Shown here in pieces: positions 56,907 through 64,000 of a stretch of 64,000 nucleotides of DNA (the first letter of the stretch is position 1; the number at the start of each line of letters is the position of its first letter). A program made the translations under genes and the position numbers. Source of the stretch: Deroplatys truncata (taxonomy: Eukaryota; Arthropoda; Insecta; Mantodea; Mantidae); NCBI GenBank assembly GCA_030765065.1, contig CM060990.1, forward strand, positions 459,380,321-459,444,320. The letters are read 5' to 3'. The notes below the pieces were generated by a model. The model saw only the letters and a program-made list of their open reading frames with translations. It made no database searches and had not been told where the DNA came from.

Positions 56907-57458
56907 ATGGGGGTGGAGTTGATGGTTTACCGAGCAAGGATCGGAATGCGGACGGGTAGGGGATCGTGGATAGCAGGTAGTCAGGTATTAGGTAGGACGA
57001 ACGTAACGTCGAAGTGTTATTTTATGGCGTTTGTTTTAGTAATTTTGCTCGTGATAGGAGGTGTTGAATTAAACCCAGGACCTGTGACTGATGAAGGATG
57101 TGGGAGCTGCAACAAAGCTTTAAGGACAGGACTACAATGCAGCAGCTGCGCGAAGTGGTACCATTTTGGCTGCCAAAAAATTAAGAGGGACCAGAACATC
57201 GAAGAAAACTGGGAATGTAAGGACTGCAGGGGAACTGAAACGGTCATCGCAAATCAGAAGAAACTGGAGAAGCTGCAAGAAGAAGCACGGGTGTTACGCG
57301 AGAAGCTCCAACGCGCGGAAGAGAAAATTCGGAAGTTAGAAGAAGAGAATAGCCAACTCAGGGAGCTCAGGAAAGAAAATGGACCAGAAAAGGGGAAACC
57401 ATGTTTGATAATCGGAGACTCTATTGTGAGACATGCGGGGAACCGAATGCAGAGGTAG
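56907..57458 (+). CDS. LINE ORF1, first part: 2A-like peptide, PHD finger, coiled coil, start of esterase
   Basis: It starts at an ATG in good context (GCGGCCATGG); another in-frame ATG at 57024 directly precedes the hydrophobic run FVLVILLVIGG. That run ends in VELNPGP (NPGP at 57072-57083, residues 56-59). This is a 2A-like motif, known in other LINEs to make the ribosome skip the Gly-Pro bond. A Cys4-His-Cys3 PHD-type zinc finger follows (residues about 66-109: C..C, C..C, H..C, C..C). Next comes a Lys/Glu/Leu coiled coil (about 116-160) and then LIIGDSIVR (about 167-175), the GDS block I of SGNH esterases. The frame then stops; the rest of the esterase is in another frame at 57401-57898. 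ORF1p should bind nucleic acid and lipid/ester substrates in CR1-type elements, by analogy. Confidence 0.78.
   Translation: MGVELMVYRARIGMRTGRGSWIAGSQVLGRTNVTSKCYFMAFVLVILLVIGGVELNPGPVTDEGCGSCNKALRTGLQCSSCAKWYHFGCQKIKRDQNIEENWECKDCRGTETVIANQKKLEKLQEEARVLREKLQRAEEKIRKLEEENSQLRELRKENGPEKGKPCLIIGDSIVRHAGNRMQR
57072..57083 (+). promoter_or_regulatory. 2A-like translational recoding motif (NPGP)
   Basis: The encoded context is GGVELNPGP. The 2A consensus is D-V/I-E-x-NPGP; here Gly replaces the usual Asp three residues before Glu-x, which may weaken skipping. It is placed near the ORF1 N-terminus after a hydrophobic stretch, as in sea-urchin CR1/L2-type LINEs. Confidence 0.6.
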
Positions 57459-57898
57459 CTTGCTATCCTGGCATAAGGACTGAAGGACTGCTGGGGGAAA
57501 TCGAGAAAAAGCAAGAGGAGATGGAAGACAGCTATAAGACGATTGTATTGCACGTTGGGAGCAATGACCTGCGGAGAAGTGTAAACTACGTGATGGGAGA
57601 TATGTACGACTTAGTTAAACGGACAAGGCAGCTATTTCCCTCAGCGAAGATCGTCGTTAGTGGAGTTTTGAGACGACGCGATGTCAACTGGAGGAAGATA
57701 ATGCAGGTAAACGACTCGTATGCATGGGTAGCGGAGCGACTGGGCGCGAAGTTTCTGGACCCAAATTCGTGGATTGAAGACTGGGACTACGGACGGGACG
57801 GTGTGCACTTAAACCGAAGTGGATCTTCGAAGTTGGCAGCTTTGTTCGGGAGGGTGACGACGTGGAGCGATGGCAGCAAGCGGCAGAAGCAACAGTGA
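57401..57898 (+). CDS. LINE ORF1, second part: SGNH esterase C-terminal half
   Basis: The frame supplies GSND (block III; about 57557-57568) and GRDGVHLN (block V, with the catalytic Asp and His; about 57790-57815). Together with GDS in the first frame these complete an SGNH triad. The crossover between frames must lie in about 57431-57458, so one base has been gained or lost, or a programmed shift occurs. The stop, TGA at 57896-57898, is in the same frame as ORF2. Confidence 0.75.
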   Translation: MFDNRRLYCETCGEPNAEVACYPGIRTEGLLGEIEKKQEEMEDSYKTIVLHVGSNDLRRSVNYVMGDMYDLVKRTRQLFPSAKIVVSGVLRRRDVNWRKIMQVNDSYAWVAERLGAKFLDPNSWIEDWDYGRDGVHLNRSGSSKLAALFGRVTTWSDGSKRQKQQ

Positions 57899-60691
57899 CA
57901 ACAACCTCGGAGAAACGAAGATTCACAGGTAGGGGCTGGCTTTTTAAGGCTGTTACAGGTAAATTGCCGTAGTATTATGAATAAAGTTGTAGAGTTTTGG
58001 AATTTAATGGAGATATGTAATCCAAATGTAATTATAGGTACGGAGTCATGGCTAAATGTTGATATAAATGATGCGGAAGTTTTCAGCTCAGATTACAGGG
58101 TGTTTAGGAGGGACAGGGACGGAAGGGGAGGGGGAATTTTTATTTGCGCTAAGTCAGAGTTACAAAGCAAAGCGCTATGGGTAGAAGAGGATGTAGAGAT
58201 TATGGCAATTGAAATTATTGATCAAAAAAACGAAGGTAATAATATAACAATAATAGCTTGCTACAGACCACCTAGCGAAACTAATCACAAAACGTTGCAT
58301 AAATTAATAGAAAAAATCTCTTCCGTAAAGGGAAACGTTATTGTAGCAGGGGATGTAAATCTGCCAAATGTAAACTGGAAAGGTCAGTTAATAGGAAGCG
58401 AAGACCAAAATCTTGTTAATTTTCTGGTTTGGGAACAGGGGTTGTTGCAAGTCGTTAACACAAGTACTCGGCAATCAGCCTTACTAGATGTATTTTTATG
58501 CAGGCCTCAGTCTTTGTTTGCTGAATGTGAGGTCTTGCCAGGTATCAGTGACCACCATTGTGTGCAATTAGAAGTAAGCTGGGGGGGACGATTGAACCGG
58601 TTTGAATTAGAACAAACATCAATTAGCTGGAATTTCCAGAAAGCGGACGGGGCTGCTATTCAGAATTTTCTACGCGAGCAATATTGGTCTTTCGTAAAAT
58701 CTGCCACTAGTGTAAATGAAGCCTGGGCTAGTTTCAAAACACTTACTTCGGAAGCAATTATGAAACATGTACCTTTTAAAGTTATGAAAAATAACGCTGA
58801 TCCAGAATTTTATACAAAACGTATTAGGTCACTTAAAAGGAAAACAAGGCGCGCGTATCATAAAAGGAGGAAATCAGAATGGCATTTTATTAAATTTAAA
58901 GAATTAACCAAGAATTTACAAAACGAAAAGTTGCAAGCGCAGGAGCGGTTCTTAGAACAGATTTTAAATAAGGAAAGTGATGGATGGAAAGCATTTTACA
59001 ATTATGTGAGGAGACGCAGGGGTAATAAAGAAGGCATACCAGATTTCAAAGTTAACGGGACTGCCGTAATAAATGATAAGGAAAAGGCGAACATATTAAA
59101 TGCACATTTTGTATCGGTCTTTCATCAAATGGATGATAGTCCTGAACGGGAAAATAGGAGTGGTGGAGAATCGCTATTTCAAATAATGGCGCCAAAATTA
59201 CGTAAAAGGATCAAGATGCTACAGAACCGAAAATCAAGAGGGCCGGACAACGTACCTACTGAAATATTAAAAATAGGGGGAGAAGCCATGATTCCCTACC
59301 TAATGCTCTTGTTTAACATGTCAATTAACAACCGTGCACTACCGGAAGACTGGAAATCCGCTATAGTAGTTCCAATATACAAAGGGGGTAATAAAACAGA
59401 AATAAATAATTATCGGCCTGTCAGCCTAACGTCGGTAGTGTGTAAAGTAATGGAGCATCTAATTGCGGAATACATACGGGAGGAATTAGAAAACAAACAG
59501 TGGTTCAACAAAGCGCAACATGGGTTTAGATCCGGGTATTCATGTGAAAGTCAAACAACTTCATTAATTCAAGATTTGGCAGATGAGGTGGATGCAGGGG
59601 GAAGGACTGATGCAGTGGTGATAGATTTTTCTAAAGCTTTTGACGTAGTGCCACATAGTTTACTCATCCGGAAACTAGCAAATGCGGGACTTGATAATCG
59701 CGTTGTATTGTGGGTAGAACAATTTTTGAAAGGGAGGACGCAAAGAGTAAGAGTAGGTAGAGAACTGTCAGAAGGGGGGACCGTAAGTTCGGGCGTGCCC
59801 CAAGGCTCGGTACTGGGCCCGTTACTGTTTCTTATCTTTGTTAATGATATCCATATAAACATTAAATGCCAGATAAGACTGTTCGCAGACGATTGTATTA
59901 TTTACAATAAGATTAGGAATTCCATGCATGAGACTGCTCTTCAGGACGACCTAAATGAAATCAGGCGGTGGGCCGAAGCAAACAAAATGACAATTAATGC
60001 TGGGAAAAGTAAGTCCATTGTTTTTAGCAGAACTAAGGGGAAGATTATACATAACTATCAAATGGGCGGGGAACCAATTCCACAGGTGGACAGCTGCAAA
60101 TATTTGGGAGTGTGCTTGTCAAGTAGTGCTGGATGGGGGGAACAGATAAATAGTACATCTAGGAAAGCGTGGAAAGCATTGCATTTTGTAATGAGAATAC
60201 TGAAAAAGGGGAGCGCAAAGACCAGGGAACTAGCCTACAAATCTTTAGTGCGGCCGGTTATGGAATATGGAGTAGCATGTTGGGACCCATACAGAGTCAA
60301 TCAGATTGATTCCTTAGAAAAAGTGCAGAGAAGGGCTATAAAATTCATAAGGAGAGGTAAAGATTTTGGGTTTACAAAAGGTGAAGAGAATGAATGGGAA
60401 CCGCTAAAAGTTAGGCGTAAAAAACATAGATTAGTTGCGTTAATTAAAGCTTATACTGGTTCAAATGCTTGGGCAGATGTTAGAGAAAGGTTAGAGAATC
60501 CAGCACACTACGGTCGAAACGATCATCTGTTTAAAATTAGGGGTAGAAAGTGCAGAACCGACGTGGGAAAATTTTCTTTTGTTAATAGAACCATTGAGGA
60601 ATGGAATGAATTGCCTGTAGCAGCCTTTCAGGGCTGTCCTCTGACCTTAAAGCAGTTCAGAAATAATATTAGCAGAATAAATGTTGGTTAA
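57899..60691 (+). CDS. LINE ORF2: APE endonuclease and reverse transcriptase, intact
   Basis: The frame is open from just after the ORF1 TGA to the TAA-side end at 60691. The first ATG is at 57977 (904 aa). Upstream of it, without any ATG, the frame encodes LQVNCRS, where the Asn is normally the first catalytic residue of the endonuclease, so the working protein probably starts upstream. From the ATG: GTESWL (E at 23), YRPP (96-99), GDVNLP (125-130) and SDHH (191-194) are the endonuclease; then the RT with DFSKAFD (550-556), GVPQGSVLGP (606-615) and FADD (636-639). The C-terminus has the EEWNELP block of CR1/L2. No RNase H. It nicks target DNA and primes reverse transcription there. No frameshift is seen, so it may be recently active. 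Confidence 0.88.
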   Translation, partial: QQPRRNEDSQVGAGFLRLLQVNCRSIMNKVVEFWNLMEICNPNVIIGTESWLNVDINDAEVFSSDYRVFRRDRDGRGGGIFICAKSELQSKALWVEEDVEIMAIEIIDQKNEGNNITIIACYRPPSETNHKTLHKLIEKISSVKGNVIVAGDVNLPNVNWKGQLIGSEDQNLVNFLVWEQGLLQVVNTSTRQSALLDVFLCRPQSLFAECEVLPGISDHHCVQLEVSWGGRLNRFELEQTSISWNFQKADGAAIQNFLREQYWSFVKSATSVNEAWASFKTLTSEAIMKHVPFKVMKNNADPEFYTKRIRSLKRKTRRAYHKRRKSEWHFIKFKELTKNLQNEKLQAQERFLEQILNKESDGWKAFYNYVRRRRGNKEGIPDFKVNGTAVINDKEKANILNAHFVSVFHQMDDSPERENRSGGESLFQIMAPKLRKRIKMLQNRKSRGPDNVPTEILKIGGEAMIPYLMLLFNMSINNRALPEDWKSAIVVPIYKGGNKTEINNYRPVSLTSVVCKVMEHLIAEYIREELENKQWFNKAQHGFRSGYSCESQTTSLIQDLADEVDAGGRTDAVVIDFSKAFDVVPHSLLIRKLANAGLDNRVVLWVEQFLKGRTQRVRVGRELSEGGTVSSGVPQGSVLGPLLFLIFVNDIHINIKCQIRLFADDCIIYNKIRNSMHETALQDDLNEIRRWAEANKMTINAGKSKSIVFSRTKGKIIHNYQMGGEPIPQVDSCKYLGVCLSSSAGWGEQINSTSRKAWKALHFVMRILKKGSAKTRELAYKSLVRPVMEYGVACWDPYRVNQIDSLEKVQRRAIKFIRRGKDFGFTKGEENEWEPLKVRRKKHRLVALIKAYTGSNAWADVRERLENPAHYGRNDHLFKIRGRKCRTDVGKFSFVNRTIEEWNELPVAAFQGCPLTLKQFRNNISRINVG

Positions 60692-60781
60692 TTAACTAGT
60701 GTACTCATTTCACAAACTATACTATTAAAGTTGACACTACCAGGTTGAAAATACTGGTAACTAAATATAAGGACCAATTGT

Positions 60782-60965
60782 AAATAGTTAAGTACCTCGA
60801 AAATAGTTACGTACTTTGTAAATTGTTAAGTACTTTGTAGATAGTTAAGTAAATTGAGAATAGTTAAGTAAATTGTGAATAGTTAAGTAAATTGTGAATA
60901 GTGAAGTAAATGGTGAATAGTTAAGTAATTGTGAATAGTTAAGTAAACTATAAATGGTTCAGTAA
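60782..60965 (+). repeat. 19-bp minisatellite in the LINE 3' UTR
   Basis: Ten copies of a TAGTTAAGTAAATTGTGAA-like unit start at 60785, 60804, 60823, 60842, 60861, 60880, 60899, 60918, 60936 and 60955, so the period is 19 and then 18-19. Confidence 0.85.
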
Positions 60966-61111
60966 TTAGGGATTTTAAATGCTTCGTTAATATTTAAAAT
61001 TAATCATTTTGTATTGTTAGTCTTGTTTATTATTATTATTATTGTAAGCTAGTCATGGTGATGTAAATTTTGTACGGTTTAATTCTGCCACCGGGAAGTA
61101 CCCAATCGCAG

Positions 61112-61147
61112 AATAAATAAATACATACATACATACATACATACATA
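61112..61147 (+). terminator. LINE poly(A) signal and (ACAT)n tail
   Basis: AATAAATAAATACATACAT and further ACAT units end the element. LINEs of this group often end in short tandem repeats rather than poly(A). Confidence 0.7.
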
Positions 61148-61189
61148 AGAAAACTACCTCCGGTAAGAAATATGTTCCGATGAATATCA

Positions 61190-61312
61190 CTGTTTTGTAA
61201 GCCATAACTCAGAAACCAAGCATTTCCGGACACATGTTGTAATGGGCTTTTTATTGTCTATATATGGGAAATGTATACCTGAAATTAAGCCCTCTATTTT
61301 TTAAACATCCTG
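61190..61312 (+). repeat. Right terminal inverted repeat of the mariner-like element
   Basis: Inverse of 55242-55361. Its position shows that the LINE lies inside the mariner-like element. Confidence 0.8.
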
Positions 61313-63399
61313 TGCATACTCTATTGTATTTCATTTTTCAGTTATTGTTAGTGGGGCGTATTTGTTTATCTGTCATCACTGTTCTTTGGTCATAAGCATG
61401 CATCGTCATATGGTTTACCATTATCTGTGGGTTAATTTTGTTTAAGCTGCTATATTTGAATATGTTTATCTTACTATCTACCTTTTCTTACAGGGATACT
61501 TTCTTGTAGCGAGATTTTTCTATTTTTGTCTTATTTAGCGTTGGTTTACTATCTGTGCATTATAAATGCGCCTAAGGTCTATTGGGTTCGCGCGATTAAT
61601 GGGGATCAGTGTATGTATACTTTAATTTAAATATATACACTCGTTCATACATTGTGTACAATTCCGATTTACACCTCTTGAAATGAAAGTAAATGTCCGT
61701 TCAGGCCGAAAAGCTTAATTTCGTTTGATTTTATCACTCCTTGTTTTATATCAAAACTATAGACTTTAAAACACCTGATGTGTTACATTCATATGACTTT
61801 CTCTGCCAAATATCATTTATTCTTACATAAATTCTAAAAACTATTCTTATAAAAGCTTAATTTTTCCGTGTACTTCATATAATCAATATAAACTTTTGCA
61901 GAAACACTTTCATTCCTATACATTTCCTTGTAGCTACAAGGGGATAGAGAAGACGAGGCTATAGTGAAATGTTAAAAAGCGGGTCACTGCGTGCTGGCTT
62001 TTAAATTCCATACTCTTTCCATGACATTGCGTGAAATAGTTTAATAGCGACAGCACTTCAAGACATGACAAAGTATTCAAACGTTCAAATCAATAACAAG
62101 ATAGATACGAACTTGACAAATAATTAAAGTGTCTTTATTTGACCTATCAGTATGCGCCCATAGCTATTTTTAAATTGTGTTTGTGCTGTTTTTGTCTAAT
62201 ACGAATTGTAGAGTTAATTCAAAACATTAAGGTTCCAATATTTTTTTAAGTTTGCCTGCCTTCCCTGATGTGTAGAAACTAGGCTGTTAAATATTGGGCG
62301 AGATATAAAGGTGAAACAATACTGATTGACTGCAGGAAAATAACAGGAGTTGCTATTATAAAAATGTTATGAATCGCCTTAATTGAAAAACAAAATATAT
62401 AGTTGCAATTACGGTAAAAACAATGCTATAAACGAAAGATTTTCAATGGATCACTCCAAGAGAAAGCTTGTTTGATCGCCTTAAATGAAAAATAAAATAT
62501 ATATTTGCACTTTCGATAAAAAAGGATAAAAGCATTCTCAAATGGACAGAAAAGAGCCGCCTGTTATCTTCGTAATTAAGAGATTATAAATATTAAACTT
62601 CTTAAAACATACTCCAAATGGTTGGCTATCGATATAATTGTTGGGCAGAATCTGAACGAGAATAAATAGAGCAATAATCTTTCTACTTAAGGATCTTCGA
62701 TGGAATATTAGCGTACGTTCTAAAGGAAGGGGTTATGTCGGAGTATATTACAAATAAAGAATATCTTTACAGAATTCAGTATGGAAGTAATGAAAATATG
62801 TCGTAATTTATCCAGCCACTCTCAGTATATAGCACATCACTGGTAGGGAGTTGGGAGTTGAGGAATAATTAAATTTTAAAGACTCTTTAGCCATTTTTCT
62901 TTGTGATTTCCTTACTGGACGATCCGTGGAAACCTGCTGTGGCACGGTATTCCGGTTGTCAGACCCGAAAGTTCATATTCTGAAAGATCAATAATTGTAT
63001 CTAATGCACCGTTAAAATCAATATGGTAAAGCATACATATGATATTTATTTAAGGAAGTAACATGCATACAACAATAGTTATCCTTCGCCATTGAACTGA
63101 ACACCGAAGCAAAGATCCTGTCCTGAAACTCCCAGCTCAGTTTTAATATGAAAATCGGATACGAAAATGCTTTATAATAATCACAGGTATGTGACAAATA
63201 TTACTAATATGGCGAAGTATAACGGTATCACATAACCTTTATCTACTAATTGAAATGTTATTTCCGATAAAGTTTGTTATCACTCCAGGATTAAACCCTT
63301 GCCCATTGACGAAGGAGGATTTCAGCATGAAGACCAAGTCTAGGTCCATTATGCTTACTTAATCTCCGAGAGGAAGGGATGAAGTGAGTCAATATGTAG
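61313..63399. other. No recognisable feature
   Basis: AT-rich DNA; the first part may be the remaining 3' flank of the old LINE at 54140-55241. No long frame, microsatellite or inverted repeat stands out. Confidence 0.4.
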
Positions 63400-63850
63400 G
63401 ATGGTAATATCTAATGGTGGCAGGCACAGCGCAACGTTTTCCCTAACGTTTACAGATTGTACAACCCGGCTGAGCAACTTTCCGATTTCGCACCACAGGG
63501 ACACACACAGGTCGGGGTTTTTCGTGCTAGATTATCCCGGCTGGGCGTCCCTACCATACCACCCCTGTCCGCAAGGATTTCGGAGGCATCAATGCCAGTA
63601 GAAACATTTCCACGTTTCCGTCCATCTTGCCATTCCCTGCAACCCTGAAAGTGAAAAAGAAAACGAAATGGATGGAATGGAGAAGCAGGAAAAGTCATGG
63701 TGCATAAGAATCTAACCCATTATTCGCGTAGCGACCAGGGCAAAGCACGAAAAACCTACGTCGGGATGGCCGGTCACCTCAGGGTTGAAAACCAGGACCT
63801 TCTGTATCCAAATCTCAGACGCTACAGCCTGATCCAACCTCGGTGAGAGT
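63400..63850 (-). mobile_element. tRNA-derived SINE copy C
   Basis: Same body as copies A and B (CCCTAACGTTTACAGATTG; CAACCCTGAAAGTGAAAAAG; GGGCAAAGCACGAAAAACC). The minus-strand head has GGTTTTCAACCC at the B-box position. The antiparallel frames at 63401-63698 lie in it. Confidence 0.62.
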
Positions 63851-64000
63851 TAGGGATAAATACTTTAATGAATCATTTTCTTCATCTTTTTATTCTTCTA
63901 CTGCAAATTTGGGCTTTGCATTCTGCTCCGACGCAGAAATAGGCCCTGGGATCTTCTATCTAACGGCAACCTCGTGGTTGGTTTCTTGAAGTCATAAAAA

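Larger units (their letters stand above)
56840..61147 (+). mobile_element. Nearly full-length CR1/L2-like LINE
   Basis: It lies between the transposase stop (56830) and the right terminal repeat (61190). It has a short 5' UTR, ORF1 (PHD, coiled coil, esterase), ORF2 (endonuclease, RT), a 3' UTR with a 19-bp minisatellite, a poly(A) signal and an (ACAT)n tail. The exact 5' end is uncertain by some 50 bases and no clear target duplication was found. Absence of RNase H and the PHD-esterase ORF1 place it near CR1/L2. Confidence 0.8.
55242..61312 (+). mobile_element. Mariner-like element (DUF4817 type) with nested insertions
   Basis: The left end, CAGGTGTTTCAAAAATAGAGG (55242 on; 21 bases, read here as CAGGTGTTTC plus AAAAATAGAGG), matches inverted the right end at 61312. 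The terminal repeats are about 120 bases (55242-55361 and 61190-61312), sharing CCCATAT.TAGACAA, CCTGGAAATG/CCGGAAATG and GGTTTCTGA.TTATGG. TA flanks the left end; the right flank reads TG. With the LINE and SINE removed, the original would be about 1.4-1.5 kb, normal for this group. Confidence 0.8.

Noticed and set aside
59569-59862. 97-codon minus-strand frame
   Set aside because: It is antisense to the reverse-transcriptase core of the LINE ORF2.

Overview
The window is repeat-dense, non-coding DNA from an animal, most likely an arthropod and probably an insect with a large genome. The evidence is the mix of elements: a Ty3/gypsy-type LTR retrotransposon with a tRNA-Lys-like primer site, a CR1/L2-like LINE, a mariner-like element, a hAT element, a TA-flanked foldback element and several tRNA-derived SINEs. 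I recognise no intact host gene, rRNA or functional tRNA gene, and nothing bacterial.

Positions 1-24651 hold a head-to-tail array of one internally deleted LTR retrotransposon. All copies read on the minus strand. Six LTRs (431-1380, 5052-6016, 9736-10688, 14406-15360, 19074-20019, 23687-24651) alternate with five complete internal regions and one cut by the left window edge. Each internal region has a primer site, a coiled-coil ORF, a Gag capsid ORF that overlaps it in another frame, and a short piece of the integrase C-terminus. Protease, reverse transcriptase, RNase H and most of integrase are gone from every copy, so the element cannot move alone. Sites that differ between copies show that one unit was duplicated by recombination inside an LTR. 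Gag is open in copies 1 and 2, broken by one shared base insertion in copies 3 and 4, and broken independently in copy 5.

Positions 24652-31500 begin with a decayed transposase-like gene touching the array edge, followed by a SINE, local repeats and unassigned AT-rich DNA. A second LTR element without recognisable gag-pol lies at 31525-36453; its LTRs are nearly identical, so the insertion is young. From 36500 to 52700 are scattered elements: a SINE with target duplication (38086-38479), a foldback element with TA duplication (41095-41459), a non-autonomous hAT with a perfect 8-bp duplication (42935-44156), a fragment of an insect repeat-type gene (45839-46520), and an inverted pair of tRNA-like heads (48926-49312).

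Positions 52985-61312 are a nest. An old LINE fragment is interrupted by a mariner-like element (55242-61312) with inverted repeats of about 120 bp. Inside its dead transposase sits a SINE with a perfect 12-bp target duplication. Downstream of its stop codon sits a nearly full-length CR1/L2-like LINE. That LINE encodes a 2A-like peptide, PHD finger, coiled coil and SGNH esterase in ORF1, and an intact endonuclease/reverse transcriptase in ORF2. ORF2 follows ORF1 in the same frame, separated by one UGA. The rest, to 64000, is AT-rich DNA with one more SINE copy.
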